Below, piece after piece: positions 1 through 8,799 of a stretch of DNA of 64,000 nucleotides; the first letter of the stretch is position 1; every line of letters begins with the position of its first letter. The notes under the pieces are model-generated. The model did no database searches. It saw only the letters and a list, made by a program, of their open reading frames with translations, and had not been told where the DNA came from. The stretch spans positions 672,131 to 736,130 of the forward strand of contig NZ_LJJB01000010.1 of the NCBI RefSeq assembly GCF_001420695.1, given 5' to 3'. Both the position numbers and the translations under genes were made by a program. The DNA comes from Brevibacillus choshinensis. GTDB taxonomy: Bacteria; Bacillota; Bacilli; Brevibacillales; Brevibacillaceae.

Positions 1-234
1 GGGAAGCCCTTTAGCTATCGCGTCACGAAGAACAACACGGTATTTCTCGACTACCAGGGCCAGCAAGTAAAAATCCTGAACGGGAAAGAGGCTGAACGGT
101 TTTTAGAGAAGATCAAGTCAGCAGAAGGCGACGAAAAAGAAGTGCAACTGATCCTGGCCAAAGTCACCGGGAATTTCAAAAGGGGAAATGAACGGCTGGC
201 GAGCTCCAAGAACAAGGGGAAACAGCAAGGCTAA
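1..234 (+). CDS. Unrecognised protein, 3' end only
   Basis: The frame is open from the first base of the window to a TAA at 232-234, giving the last 77 residues of a protein whose start lies outside. The tail is very lysine- and glutamate-rich and ends in a basic KNKGKQQG stretch. No domain is recognised. It lies 25 bp upstream of the methyltransferase in the same direction, so the two could be co-transcribed. Confidence 0.6.
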   Translation, partial: GKPFSYRVTKNNTVFLDYQGQQVKILNGKEAERFLEKIKSAEGDEKEVQLILAKVTGNFKRGNERLASSKNKGKQQG

Positions 235-259
235 ACCAATGACGAGGTGAGTTGTGGCG

Positions 260-943
260 ATGAATGATCGTGAACGTCTATTAGAGCAAAGCTGGATAAC
301 TAATGCCGAAGCGTGGACACAATCTGTCAGAGAAAATCGGATTGAAAGCAGGAAAATAGCAACGGATCAGGCGATATTAGATGAAATCACTCGCTTCCAG
401 CCAAGAAAAGTCCTGGACGTCGGCTGTGGTGAGGGCTGGCTTGCCCGCGCGGTTAGTGAACAAGGAATTGATGTCGTGGGTATGGACGGAAGCCTGGAGC
501 TCATCCAGATCGCTCATTCGGCAGGAGGAGCGCATTTTATTCACCTCAACTACTCGGATCTGACGAAAGATCCATCACGACTGGGTAGCGATTATGACGT
601 CATTGTCTGCAATTTCTCCCTTCTCTCCGAAGATATCCGGACCATTCTACAATCGCTAGCATCCTTACTCTCCGCGAATGGAGTTATTCTCATCCAAACC
701 CTGCATCCTTTTTCAGCAGCTCAGCACGATCGCTATGAAGATGGATGGAGAGAAGAATCCTTTAACGGAATGGGAGAAGGGTACAAATCCTCTATGCCCT
801 GGTATTATCGTACGATGGGATCATGGCTGAACGAAGTGCAAGCAGATGGACACCTCAAGCTTCTTCATTGCCAGGAACCCATAAACCCGACTACCGGAAA
901 ACCCATCTCCTTACTGATCACAGCTACAAAGAATACCAACTAA
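260..943 (+). CDS. Class I SAM-dependent methyltransferase
   Basis: A 227-residue Rossmann-fold methyltransferase of unknown acceptor. The SAM-binding motif I, LDVGCGEG, is near residues 52-59. An acidic residue (VVGMDGS) ends the second strand, and NFSLLSE followed by ILIQTLHP fits motifs II-III. Length is typical for small stand-alone methyltransferases. I place the start at the ATG at 260 because AGGTGA (245-250) sits about 9 nt ahead of it; a GTG at 254 would add two residues but lies too close. A strong terminator follows. The substrate cannot be told from the sequence. Confidence 0.85.
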   Translation: MNDRERLLEQSWITNAEAWTQSVRENRIESRKIATDQAILDEITRFQPRKVLDVGCGEGWLARAVSEQGIDVVGMDGSLELIQIAHSAGGAHFIHLNYSDLTKDPSRLGSDYDVIVCNFSLLSEDIRTILQSLASLLSANGVILIQTLHPFSAAQHDRYEDGWREESFNGMGEGYKSSMPWYYRTMGSWLNEVQADGHLKLLHCQEPINPTTGKPISLLITATKNTN

Positions 944-958
944 TCTAGCAGATCGCGA

Positions 959-990
959 GCCTCTTTTGCCCCCAAAAAAAGAGGCTTTTT
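959..990 (+). terminator. Rho-independent terminator after the methyltransferase
   Basis: A GCCTCTTTT / AAAAGAGGC stem is followed by TTTTT on the plus strand. It also lies directly downstream of the FHA regulator on the minus strand and may serve both converging genes. Confidence 0.85.
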
Positions 991-991
991 G

Positions 992-1687
992 CTAGCCTCC
1001 TTCTTCCATTTCCCACATGTAGCCGTAGCGCGGGATCGTCGTTACTTTTTCTCCGTACCGTCCCAGGCGCTTGCGGAGTCGGTATACCAGCGCATTGATT
1101 TCTGCCCTGCCGACATCGGGGATGATTTTTTCTGTGCCGAGCAATCGTTCCGGCCAGATGAGTACCATGATTTCTTCGTAGCTGACTGCCTGATTCGACC
1201 TTTGGTATAAAAGCATCAGGAGGTCCATATCTTTGCCGGTCAAATGAAGTCGCTTGCCGTCCAGGCGAATTTCTCTTCTTTCCAGGTTGATGACCAAACC
1301 CGGCAGCTCAGGGGACGTAGTGGAAATGGGAATCGAAAATTCTCGGGTAGCATCCAGCTCGTTCGCTTCTGCGAAAAAGATCAGCTCAACTGCTCCTTTG
1401 GCCAGACTGATATGGTCACCGTGCCGCAGTAAGTGCGGTGTATCGTGAATAGCTGTTCCATTGACTTCCGTACCGTGCTTGCTATGCAAATCGGCGATCG
1501 CAAATTGATCACCCATTTTTTGCAGAACCGCATGCTTTCGGGATACGTACAGGCTGGAAAACGGGATATCTGGTTGAAATTGAGTCCCTTTTCGCCCAAT
1601 CGTATACGAATCTTTGGTCATAAACTTTCTCTTGTGTAGTTGATCCGGATCGCCTTTTTTAATCAATATATAGACACTGTCGTCCAA
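992..1687 (-). CDS. FHA domain / winged-helix DNA-binding protein
   Basis: A 231-residue two-domain protein. Residues about 20-110 form a forkhead-associated (phosphothreonine-binding) domain with its hallmark segments YTIGRK, SRKHAVL and HGTEVNG. Residues about 130-228 form an OmpR/PhoB-type winged helix (LTGKDMDLLMLLY, RAEINALVYRLRKRLG, TIPRYGYMW). FHA fused to a Trans_reg_C domain suggests a regulator that reads Ser/Thr kinase signalling rather than a receiver phosphoaspartate; this is inferred from the family. The start is a TTG with GAGGTG 7 nt upstream. No kinase gene is adjacent. Confidence 0.85.
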   Translation of the reverse strand: MDDSVYILIKKGDPDQLHKRKFMTKDSYTIGRKGTQFQPDIPFSSLYVSRKHAVLQKMGDQFAIADLHSKHGTEVNGTAIHDTPHLLRHGDHISLAKGAVELIFFAEANELDATREFSIPISTTSPELPGLVINLERREIRLDGKRLHLTGKDMDLLMLLYQRSNQAVSYEEIMVLIWPERLLGTEKIIPDVGRAEINALVYRLRKRLGRYGEKVTTIPRYGYMWEMEEGG

Positions 1688-1796
1688 CGTGCATCACCTC
1701 AAATCGAGTGGGAGCTTCTCACATGTAAACATATCATTTTGCTCATTCACAATGCTTGATTTCTGACCAACTATTTGGGTGAATCAAACAAAACGA

Positions 1797-1840
1797 AGAA
1801 TAGTCCCATGGTACACTACAACTTTGGTCATGTCTATTCT
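1797..1840 (-). terminator. Weak hairpin after the lipoprotein gene
   Basis: AGAATAG at 1797-1803 pairs with CTATTCT at 1834-1840 and is followed on the minus strand by TCGTTTTGTTTG. The stem is short and the loop long, so it is only a possible terminator for the lipoprotein gene. Confidence 0.35.
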
Positions 1841-1848
1841 ATCACGAT

Positions 1849-2622
1849 CTAGTAATGCTCCAGATCACCTGACAACACATACCCATCAAACGGAGATATG
1901 TAATACGTTTCCCCGTCGCCGTCAAATTGGTAAAAAAGCCCAAAATCTTTGTGAGCATCCAGCGTTTTATTCCCTACGTATTTGACTGATTGGATTGGCT
2001 TTTCCGCGTACGGGAAGTTTTTCAGGTAGATTTCTGCTTCCTGAGGGGTGAGCTGAAACCCTCCCTTTGGCGTTTCCTCACGCCGCTTTTCATCCAGCAG
2101 CCAGTCTCCCCCGCTTTTGCGCAACGTACTGATCTCGTAATACCCACTGTTCAATTCATTGGCGAACCACATCGTCTTCACTACGATGCGATCCTCCGTA
2201 TGCTCGAGGATGGTTGTACGCGCCTTTAGGGTTCCAGGTTCATAGTGAAACAGAAACAACCTGTTCTGACCAACACCGCCTTTGTAGAATTCCTCCAGCT
2301 GTTCTTGATCGATAAAGCGGTCGGTCATGTACCGCTGCAGGTTTTCTCGGAACACTTCAAAAGGAAGTTCCTGATGGGTAGTCTCCTCCATCTGACTAAA
2401 ATAGTGGCGAGATATCTCTACTAATCGGTTAACAATCCACTCTTTACTCTTTTCTTCTTCCAAAGGAGCTGGCTGCTCACCAGGTGTATGACCTTTCTCT
2501 CCAGATTTTGCATCTGTTTCTGTTGGCGTTTTCGATTCTCCTGTAGGGGTTACTGCTTGTTCCGAGCAGCCCGTACTCATGAGAGTGAGGATAAGAACGA
2601 AAAGGGTAGCAACTTGTTTCAT
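1849..2622 (-). CDS. Putative lipoprotein of unknown function
   Basis: A 257-residue exported protein. It starts with a short basic and hydrophobic signal (MKQVATLFVLILTLMSTGC) whose cysteine is the likely lipidation site. A Thr/Glu/Lys/Pro-rich linker follows to about residue 60, then a globular domain. The ATG at 2622 has GGAGG just upstream; an earlier in-frame ATG at 2637 has no ribosome binding site. The C-terminal half (YLKNFPYAEKPIQSVKYVGN, FDGDGETYYISPFDGYVL) has a beta-strand pattern, but I do not recognise the family. It is divergent from the GH18-like gene. Confidence 0.7.
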   Translation of the reverse strand: MKQVATLFVLILTLMSTGCSEQAVTPTGESKTPTETDAKSGEKGHTPGEQPAPLEEEKSKEWIVNRLVEISRHYFSQMEETTHQELPFEVFRENLQRYMTDRFIDQEQLEEFYKGGVGQNRLFLFHYEPGTLKARTTILEHTEDRIVVKTMWFANELNSGYYEISTLRKSGGDWLLDEKRREETPKGGFQLTPQEAEIYLKNFPYAEKPIQSVKYVGNKTLDAHKDFGLFYQFDGDGETYYISPFDGYVLSGDLEHY

Positions 2623-2749
2623 AGTTCCTCCATCCATTTACTAGTTTCTGTCTATTTTTCATTCCTTGAATGAATCAACTCTTGCAATGATTTACGTAAA
2701 ACTGATATAAGTGGTATGTAAAATCACTCCCAAAAAGTGAGGAATTCGA

Positions 2750-3997
2750 ATGAAAACACGATTTTGGAAGCTGTGGCTATCTCTTTCTATTTGCGTAAGT
2801 GGCATGGTCGGTCTTTCCGTTCCGGCATCCGCCGCTCCTACTTCCACTACGATTCTATTAGATGGCTATCCGCTCGCCTTTCCGACACCTCCTGTGATCG
2901 TAAAAGGCACGACGATGGTACCCTTCCGAGCCATCTCCGAAGCGATGGGCGTCGATGTACAGTGGGACGGAGCGACCCAGACGATTACCGCGGTTCAGAC
3001 GGGTGGACAAGAACACAAAACGGTCAAAATGACCCTGAAAAACCCGCAGATCTCGGTCAATGATCAGCTGGTTACGCTAGCGGTTGCCCCGTATGAGACA
3101 AAGGGAAGCACCCTCATCCCACTCCGATTTTTCAGCGAGCAGTTCGGAGCACAAGTGAGCTGGAATGATTCGACCAAGACCGTCTCGATTACGTCACCTG
3201 CACGCGACCTCTACAGTCTGGCTTTCTACGCGATTTCTTCCTATGCTCAAAAGGACTTGATTTCGCGTTTTGACTCTGTCGCATTTGGCTGGAGCAGGAT
3301 CGACAAAGACGGCAACCTGACGCTTGTAGGCAATGATTTCTACTGGCCAAAAGCAGCAGGCTCTACTACACCGGAAATGATCATCGATGAAGCCAAATCC
3401 GCTGGGACGACTCCTTATCTCATGGTCTTTGCAGGGGATGCCAACAACGAATTGACAACCTTGCTAAAAGACAGAAGCTTGCGGGAAAAGGCAATCGCCA
3501 ATATCCTCGCAATTGTACAGGAAAAAGGACTCGAAGGTATTGTCCTAGATTTTGAAGGTCTGGGCATGAATGGTCAAGCGACAGAGATCAAGCAGGATTA
3601 CAATGAGTTTGTCCAGCTCCTCTCCTCCCAGACGAAAAATCTCGGCGTCAAGCTGACACTGGTGCTCCATCCGCTAAATGGTGCCTACCAAGGCTATGAT
3701 TATGCCACATTGGGCAGCATGGCTGATGATCTCGTCATCATGGCCTACGCTTACGAAAACGAAAAAGGACCCGAGCCGATGAACCGAGTCGATCAAGCCA
3801 TTAAGCTGGCGCTGGCTCAAGTCCCTAAGGAAAAGCTGATCTTGGGCATCTCTATGGGCAGTGAAAACGAGCAGTCCGTCAATCAAAAGATCGGTCTCGC
3901 GAAACGCCACGATCTCAAGGGCTTTGCGTTGTGGAGACTTGGTTTGATTAGCCAGCCTGCGATGACGAATATGCAGGAAGCCGTGAATCTCCAGTAA
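2750..3997 (+). CDS. Secreted copper-amine-oxidase-N domain / GH18-like protein
   Basis: A 415-residue exported protein with a signal peptide ending near ASA-AP (residues 26-29). Residues about 32-148 carry the two-part copper-amine-oxidase N-terminal repeat typical of Paenibacillaceae surface proteins (GTTMVPFRAISEAMG; GSTLIPLRFFSEQFG). Residues about 152-412 resemble a GH18 TIM barrel. The active-site strand reads EGIVLDFEG; the last Asp (267) and the catalytic Glu (269) remain, while the first two Asp of DxxDxDxE are Glu and Val. Peptidoglycan or other cell-wall glycan binding or hydrolysis is likely, but activity is uncertain. The start has GAGGAATTCGA before ATG. A terminator follows. 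Confidence 0.8.
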   Translation: MKTRFWKLWLSLSICVSGMVGLSVPASAAPTSTTILLDGYPLAFPTPPVIVKGTTMVPFRAISEAMGVDVQWDGATQTITAVQTGGQEHKTVKMTLKNPQISVNDQLVTLAVAPYETKGSTLIPLRFFSEQFGAQVSWNDSTKTVSITSPARDLYSLAFYAISSYAQKDLISRFDSVAFGWSRIDKDGNLTLVGNDFYWPKAAGSTTPEMIIDEAKSAGTTPYLMVFAGDANNELTTLLKDRSLREKAIANILAIVQEKGLEGIVLDFEGLGMNGQATEIKQDYNEFVQLLSSQTKNLGVKLTLVLHPLNGAYQGYDYATLGSMADDLVIMAYAYENEKGPEPMNRVDQAIKLALAQVPKEKLILGISMGSENEQSVNQKIGLAKRHDLKGFALWRLGLISQPAMTNMQEAVNLQ

Positions 3998-4018
3998 ATA
4001 AAACAATCGAGAAATGAG

Positions 4019-4056
4019 AAACTCCCGTCGATCCTCTTTCGATCACGGGAGTTTTC
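4019..4056 (+). terminator. Rho-independent terminator after the GH18-like gene
   Basis: AACTCCCGT-GATC pairs with GATC-ACGGGAGT around a short CTCTTTC loop, followed by TTTT. Confidence 0.85.
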
Positions 4057-4066
4057 ATTTTCATAA

Positions 4067-4290
4067 GAAAAACGCAGGAAGTGCACCCTCATCCCTGCGG
4101 AGCGGCTACTACTTTACCGCTTCCCTGTGAATCGTTGTGGAGCGGAAAGTCTATACTCCTTTGCGGGGTGTAAACGGGGCCCCGCCGAACACGAGCGTTA
4201 GCTTGTGTTCGGTGGTTAAAGACCGGAGCGCAGATCGGAAACCTGCTTCTCCCCACCACCACTGCATGTTTGTGCAACAAAAAAGCTTAT
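4067..4290. other. Structured intergenic element with a long hairpin
   Basis: This gene-free stretch between two terminators is GC-richer than other spacers and full of inverted segments. CCGAACAC at 4185-4192 pairs with GTGTTCGG at 4205-4212 across 12 nt. On the minus strand a GCAGG/CCTGC stem (4074-4098) ends in GTTTTTC, like a transcript terminator. I see no reading frame with a ribosome binding site. It may be a dispersed repeat or a small structured RNA read on the minus strand; neither can be decided from one copy. Confidence 0.4.
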
Positions 4291-4304
4291 AAATTCCTTT
4301 AGTA

Positions 4305-4357
4305 TTAAAAAAGCTGTCTCCTATCCAGCCAATGGTTTGACCAGACACTGACAGCTT
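4305..4357 (-). terminator. Terminator after the cupin gene
   Basis: On the minus strand AAGCTGTC (4350-4357) pairs with GACAGCTT (4311-4318) and is followed by a run of T. The loop is about 30 nt and could hold a nested helix. Confidence 0.65.
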
Positions 4358-4364
4358 CGTTCAT

Positions 4365-4697
4365 CTATGAACAGCATTGAAGCCCCGCTTGATGTACGTT
4401 TGGATCGATCGCGATGACATGACATTCTCCATTTGGAACATACAGCTTATACGCGACTCCTTTTGGGATCACGATAAACTCTCCAGCTTCTACCCATATA
4501 TTACGTTCATGGTACATCATGAGCAGTCTGCCTTTGACCACAAACAAGAGCTCGTCTTTGTCGTCGTGCTGCTGCCAAGCAAATTCTCCTCGCAGCTTTT
4601 CCAGTTTGATAGCAGATCCATTCATTTCGCCAACGATTTTTGGACCCCACGATTCTTGAAACTGAGAAAAATGTTGCGTGATGTTTACTTTTTCCAT
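4365..4697 (-). CDS. Small cupin-domain protein
   Basis: A 110-residue single-domain cupin (beta barrel). The metal-site pattern is degenerate: QQHDDKDELLFVVKGRL keeps H and E of motif 1, and EFIVIPKGVAYKL with CHVIAI fits motif 2 but lacks the usual second His. The ATG at 4697 has GGAGAGGG upstream; longer in-frame extension is unlikely to be translated. Stand-alone cupins of this size are often mannose-6-phosphate-isomerase-like or have unknown small-molecule roles. It is in the same direction as the hydrolase upstream but separated by 141 bp. Confidence 0.75.
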   Translation of the reverse strand: MEKVNITQHFSQFQESWGPKIVGEMNGSAIKLEKLRGEFAWQQHDDKDELLFVVKGRLLMMYHERNIWVEAGEFIVIPKGVAYKLYVPNGECHVIAIDPNVHQAGLQCCS

Positions 4698-4838
4698 GAT
4701 GACCCTCTCCTCTTTTGTATACCGTAATGATACGCAAATGAGGAGAGAAGAACCATAGAACACGCCTCACAGCTAGATGAGAGATGAGATCATAAAACGA
4801 TCATAAGGTACAGAAAAGTGGGACAATACATCCACTGG

Positions 4839-5723
4839 TTACACGATTCTTCTTTTGACGAAATCCAACACCGTAGACACGTAATGAGCATGCTCATCTT
4901 TGATGACACTGTGGCTGCTATTCTCGAAAATAACCAGCTCACATTCGGGAATGAGGCGGGCGATTTCCTCGGAATCTTCTACGGGGGTAATCCAGTCATG
5001 TCGTGCGCCCATGACGAGTGTCGGGGCTGAAATGGTCGGCAGCTGTTCACGGAGATCAAAGGTTTTCATGAATCCACCAAATCCTTCATTCAAGGCTTCA
5101 TAGCAACGATTCGACCGCTCCCGGGCATCCATCCCAGCTTTACGCTCCTCATCACTTGGTTCGGCATTGTGAGTGACCGAGTACAGCGGAGCCATCAGCT
5201 CGTAAAATGTGGAGAGCTGCTCCTTGGACGAAAAGGCTCCGTCCCACAGGACTTGCGCGATTGCCTTCATCTCTGGCGTTCCTTTTTCTTCGACGACCTT
5301 TTTCGCTTTGTCCAAAAACTCATAGCTAGGTGAGGTCGTCAGCAGCAGCATGCCTGCCACATGCTCCGGGTAGCGTAAGGCGTACGCCTGGGCGACCATC
5401 CCACCATACGAGTGCCCGTGCAGGACGATCTTTTCCAGACCCAAATGCCGCCGCAATGCCTCGATATCCTCCAGATTGTTTTCCAGCGAATACGATTCCT
5501 GAGGTCCTTTGTCCGAATGCCCGCTTCCCCTATTGTCGATGTAGACGAGCTGCATCTCTTCTGTGAGTGGAGTTAACCCTGGCTTGTAGCCTGTGTGATC
5601 CCCTCCTGGCCCGCCATGCAGAACAAAGCAGGTCGGTTTTTGCCGGAGAACAGGGCCATCTGGTACCCACCCCATCCCTTCCACATCAAAGAAAATGCGT
5701 GTTCCGTTTATTTGTGCATACAT
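4839..5723 (-). CDS. Alpha/beta hydrolase, proline iminopeptidase-like
   Basis: A 294-residue soluble hydrolase. HGGPGGDH near residues 36-43 is the oxyanion-hole HGGPG motif of proline iminopeptidases (S33), GHSYGG contains the nucleophile Ser, and NSSHSV near the C-terminus provides the His. The region ARHDWITP likely carries the Asp. The lid insert (YELMAPLYSVTHNAEP) is typical of aminopeptidases acting on short peptides. It begins only 19 bp after the downstream end of the transporter ATPase gene, so it is probably co-transcribed and may cleave the imported peptide. Confidence 0.85.
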   Translation of the reverse strand: MYAQINGTRIFFDVEGMGWVPDGPVLRQKPTCFVLHGGPGGDHTGYKPGLTPLTEEMQLVYIDNRGSGHSDKGPQESYSLENNLEDIEALRRHLGLEKIVLHGHSYGGMVAQAYALRYPEHVAGMLLLTTSPSYEFLDKAKKVVEEKGTPEMKAIAQVLWDGAFSSKEQLSTFYELMAPLYSVTHNAEPSDEERKAGMDARERSNRCYEALNEGFGGFMKTFDLREQLPTISAPTLVMGARHDWITPVEDSEEIARLIPECELVIFENSSHSVIKDEHAHYVSTVLDFVKRRIV

Positions 5724-5742
5724 GTGAGCTCTCTCCCTTTTC

Positions 5743-6702
5743 TCATGAATACAGATGACACTTGACCATCTGCCCGTTCACCATTGTTTCCTCAGGTATA
5801 TCTGTCTTGCAAATATCCATGCACGATTGACAACGGGGATGAAAGCGGCACCCAGTAGGGGGATTCGCTGGAGATGGCAGATCGCCTTGTAAAATGATGC
5901 GCTCCTTTTTTTCATCCGGGTCGGAAACCGGAATGGCTGAAATCAGCGCTCGGGTATACGGATGAAGCGGATTTTGGAACAGCTCTACCTTGTCAGAAAG
6001 CTCGACGATTTCTCCTAAATACATCACGGCTACCCGATCGGAGATGTGTTCAACTACGCCTAAGTCATGGGAGATAAAAATGTACGTCATCCCGAATTGC
6101 TCTTGGAGGTCTTGGAGAAGATTCAATATTTGTGATTGAATCGAAACATCCAGTGCTGATACCGGTTCATCTGCGACAATCAGATTGGGGCGCAGCATGA
6201 GCGCTCTGGCAATTCCGATGCGTTGTCGTTGCCCCCCAGAAAATTGATGGGGATAGCGATCCAGATGAGACGGAGTCAGCCCGACTATGCGGATCGTCTC
6301 TTCGATTAGACCTGCCCGCTTTTCCTTCGGCACCTGTTGGGCGACGAGGGGCTCCTCCAGAATTCGGCGGATCGTCAGCTTTGGGTTCAACGTAGCAAAT
6401 GGATCTTGAAACACCATTTGTAGCTGGCTGCGCATGGCACGCATTTCTTTGCCCGTCAATTTCGTCAAATCTTTGCCTCGGTACCAGATTTCTCCTGATG
6501 TCGGCTCCAACAATCGCAGAAGGCAGCGCCCTGTCGTCGATTTCCCACAGCCCGACTCCCCGACGATACTCAATGTTTCCCCTTCACGGACAGTCAGATT
6601 GATCCCGTTGACAGCTTGGACGTACTCCGCTTGTTGAAACCAGCCTTTTTTGGAGGCAAAATGCTTCTTCAATCCTTTTACTTCCAGGAGAGTTTTGTTC
6701 AA
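5743..6702 (-). CDS. Oligopeptide/dipeptide ABC transporter ATPase, DppF type
   Basis: A 319-residue ATPase with Walker [10 protein letters not shown] (about residues 48-56), signature [14 protein letters not shown], Walker B LIVADEPVSALD and switch His (FISHDLGVV). The C-terminal oligopeptide_HPY extension (PLHPYTRALI; cysteine-rich GCRFHPRCQSCMDIC) marks Opp/Dpp ATPases. The start is TTG with GGGAGG upstream, and it overlaps the stop of the partner ATPase gene as CTTGA. It pairs with that protein to energise the permease encoded beyond the LysR gene. Confidence 0.92.
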   Translation of the reverse strand: MNKTLLEVKGLKKHFASKKGWFQQAEYVQAVNGINLTVREGETLSIVGESGCGKSTTGRCLLRLLEPTSGEIWYRGKDLTKLTGKEMRAMRSQLQMVFQDPFATLNPKLTIRRILEEPLVAQQVPKEKRAGLIEETIRIVGLTPSHLDRYPHQFSGGQRQRIGIARALMLRPNLIVADEPVSALDVSIQSQILNLLQDLQEQFGMTYIFISHDLGVVEHISDRVAVMYLGEIVELSDKVELFQNPLHPYTRALISAIPVSDPDEKKERIILQGDLPSPANPPTGCRFHPRCQSCMDICKTDIPEETMVNGQMVKCHLYS

Positions 6703-7691
6703 GGTATGTCCCTCCCCTCTGCATCATGCAACCAACATCTGCACAAAGAGCCATCCGGCATATTCTTGAGCTCAGGGCTCTGCTGGTAACAAACGGGCAT
6801 CGCCTCCGTGCATCTCGGTGCAAAACGGCATCCCACTGGCCATTCTCCGGGTGAAGGGACATTTCCCGCAATCGCGTACAGCCGCTTTTCACCGCGTGAA
6901 TGATGGGGAACGGAGCGAATTAAGCCCTTCGTATACGGATGCTTGGGACTGCGCAGCAAGGTGCGGACATCCGCCGATTCAATCACTTGGCCGGCGTACA
7001 TGACAAGCACGCGATCGCACATCTCTGCTACCACTCCCAAGTCATGGGTGATCAGCATCACGGACATGCCCGTCTCCTGTTTCATTTCTCGTATCAGTCC
7101 CAGCATTTGCGCCTGAATCGTCACATCCAGGGCAGTCGTGGGTTCATCAGCGATGAGCAGCTGCGGTCGGCAAGCCATTGCCATCGCGATCATCACGCGC
7201 TGTCTCATTCCACCGGAAAGGCGATGCGGGTATTCCCCATAGATCTCATGAGCACGCGGAATTCCCACCTGCGCGATCAGCTCAATGGCACGACGCTTCC
7301 GCTCCTCTTGCCCCAGAGACGTATGGAGCTGCAGTACTTCTCCGATCTGCCTGCCGATCGTAAGCACGGGGTTGAGAGAGGTCATCGGCTCTTGAAAGAT
7401 CATCGCAAGTCGATTGCCGCGAATCGATCGCATTTCTTTTTCTTCCAGCTTGAGGGTTTCTTTGCCTTCGAAAAGGACACTGCCCGCAACCACTTTTCCG
7501 TTCTTCCCCAAAAGCCGCATGATCGATAAGGAAGTCACGCTTTTCCCGCAGCCTGATTCCCCCACAATTCCTAACGTCTCCCCTTTATGCACTGTAAAAT
7601 CGATCTCGTCCACGACCGTCACCGCTGTTTTACGCCCCTTGAACTCCGTGGTCAATCCTCTTACTTCTAGCACGGGCGGTTGGCGATTCAT
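6699..7691 (-). CDS. Oligopeptide/dipeptide ABC transporter ATPase, DppD type
   Basis: A 330-residue ATPase partner of the previous gene. It has Walker [10 protein letters not shown], signature [16 protein letters not shown], Walker [13 protein letters not shown] and the oligopeptide_HPY tail ([24 protein letters not shown]). The ATG is preceded by GGAGGTACCAG. It is divergent from the LysR gene across a 196-bp spacer that carries a perfect inverted repeat, so that regulator is the likely controller. Confidence 0.92.
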   Translation of the reverse strand: MNRQPPVLEVRGLTTEFKGRKTAVTVVDEIDFTVHKGETLGIVGESGCGKSVTSLSIMRLLGKNGKVVAGSVLFEGKETLKLEEKEMRSIRGNRLAMIFQEPMTSLNPVLTIGRQIGEVLQLHTSLGQEERKRRAIELIAQVGIPRAHEIYGEYPHRLSGGMRQRVMIAMAMACRPQLLIADEPTTALDVTIQAQMLGLIREMKQETGMSVMLITHDLGVVAEMCDRVLVMYAGQVIESADVRTLLRSPKHPYTKGLIRSVPHHSRGEKRLYAIAGNVPSPGEWPVGCRFAPRCTEAMPVCYQQSPELKNMPDGSLCRCWLHDAEGRDIP

Positions 7692-7809
7692 CTGGTACCT
7701 CCGATCCGCAAGTTCCCTTGCTTTTTTCTGTGAAAAACGTCCCCTCTCATCGGGGGATTAAAACATCTCGACGTTTTTCATAAACGTGGATGTGACCGCT
7801 TGTGGTCCA

Positions 7810-7833
7810 ACAAAACGGTCTTGACCGTTTTGT
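7810..7833. promoter_or_regulatory. Perfect inverted repeat between LysR and dppD-like genes
   Basis: ACAAAACGGTC, TT, GACCGTTTTGT form an uninterrupted 24-bp palindrome. A TATACT box follows at 7838-7843 in the LysR direction. A shorter hairpin, ACGTTT/AAACGT, lies near 7771-7787. The position in the divergent promoter region and the dyad fit a LysR-type binding site, although a terminator-like role cannot be excluded. Confidence 0.6.
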
Positions 7834-7887
7834 ATGTTATACTTCTGCTCATATTTAAAAGTGTAAATATTCTGAAAGGGTGAACTT

Positions 7888-8799
7888 ATGATGAATATGG
7901 ACAATATTGAGGCATTCCTGTACGCGTTTCAGCTTGGTAGCTTCAACAAGGCTGCAGAAGCTCTCTATTTGACTCAGCCGTCTATCACTGCCAGGATTCA
8001 GTCGCTGGAGCGTGAACTAGAAGGCCCTCTGTTTCACCGGGACGGCAAGCAAATCGCCCTGACGGAACGCGGCAAGCAATTCCTCCCATACGCTCAAAAA
8101 ATATTGCACGCTTACCAAGAAATCTCCAGTACTTTGCGAGAGCAACCCTTGACGGAAAAAAGCCTGACGATCGGTTGTACCTTATTGATGTCGACCCATA
8201 TTCTTCCGGAAATCCTCCCGATTTATCGCAAGAAATACCCAGGAGTCAATATCCGGATACTCGTAGGCTCCTCTGCCTATATCATGGACAAGGTATTGAA
8301 GAAGGAAGCCGATTTTGGACTGGTACGTACCGTATCCCATCCCTTGATCGAATCCTTTCATCTGCACACCGATACGCTCCATTTGGTTGTTCCGCCGCAG
8401 CATCCGTTTCGCGATATTCCCCGCTCGAAATTGACGTGGGACATGGTCGGCAAAGAGCCGCACATCGTTCTCGCTCACGGTACGATCGAATGGTTCATGG
8501 TTCAGCGCCACTACCATCGGAATCAAATCAATCCGCATATCATGATGGAAGTCGATAATTTTGAAGCGGCAAAAAAGATGGTCATGCGCGGCGTCGGCAT
8601 CAGCTTCTTGCCCGAACTGTGTATTGCCGAAGAACTGGCAAACCACCTTCTTTTTCATATTTCGCCCCAGCCCGCTGCTCAGCTCACGCGAAAGATTGAC
8701 ATCATCTGTTTGCGGGATGGCAATCGTGATCTGGTCGAGTTTTTCATCCATGCGGTCAAAGCCTTGGACAGGAAAACACTTATGAGCAAGACCATTTAG
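7888..8799 (+). CDS. LysR-family transcriptional regulator
   Basis: A 303-residue LTTR. The N-terminal helix-turn-helix is clear (LGSFNKAAEALYLTQPSITARIQSLERELEGPLFHRDGKQIALTERG, read in two parts here). The rest is the periplasmic-binding-protein-like effector domain (ILPEILPIYRKKYPGVNI; GVGISFLPELCIAEEL). The start has AAAGGGTG 6 nt upstream. The gene lies inside the transporter cluster on the opposite strand. Its stop overlaps the stop of the permease gene by four bases (TTAG), and it is divergent from the ATPase genes. It probably senses the imported peptide or a product of it. Confidence 0.9.
   Translation: MMNMDNIEAFLYAFQLGSFNKAAEALYLTQPSITARIQSLERELEGPLFHRDGKQIALTERGKQFLPYAQKILHAYQEISSTLREQPLTEKSLTIGCTLLMSTHILPEILPIYRKKYPGVNIRILVGSSAYIMDKVLKKEADFGLVRTVSHPLIESFHLHTDTLHLVVPPQHPFRDIPRSKLTWDMVGKEPHIVLAHGTIEWFMVQRHYHRNQINPHIMMEVDNFEAAKKMVMRGVGISFLPELCIAEELANHLLFHISPQPAAQLTRKIDIICLRDGNRDLVEFFIHAVKALDRKTLMSKTI

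Noticed and set aside
4180-4215. CCGAACAC string reminiscent of 5S rRNA
   Set aside because: The rest of the 5S sequence and its helices are absent; the match is part of a simple hairpin.
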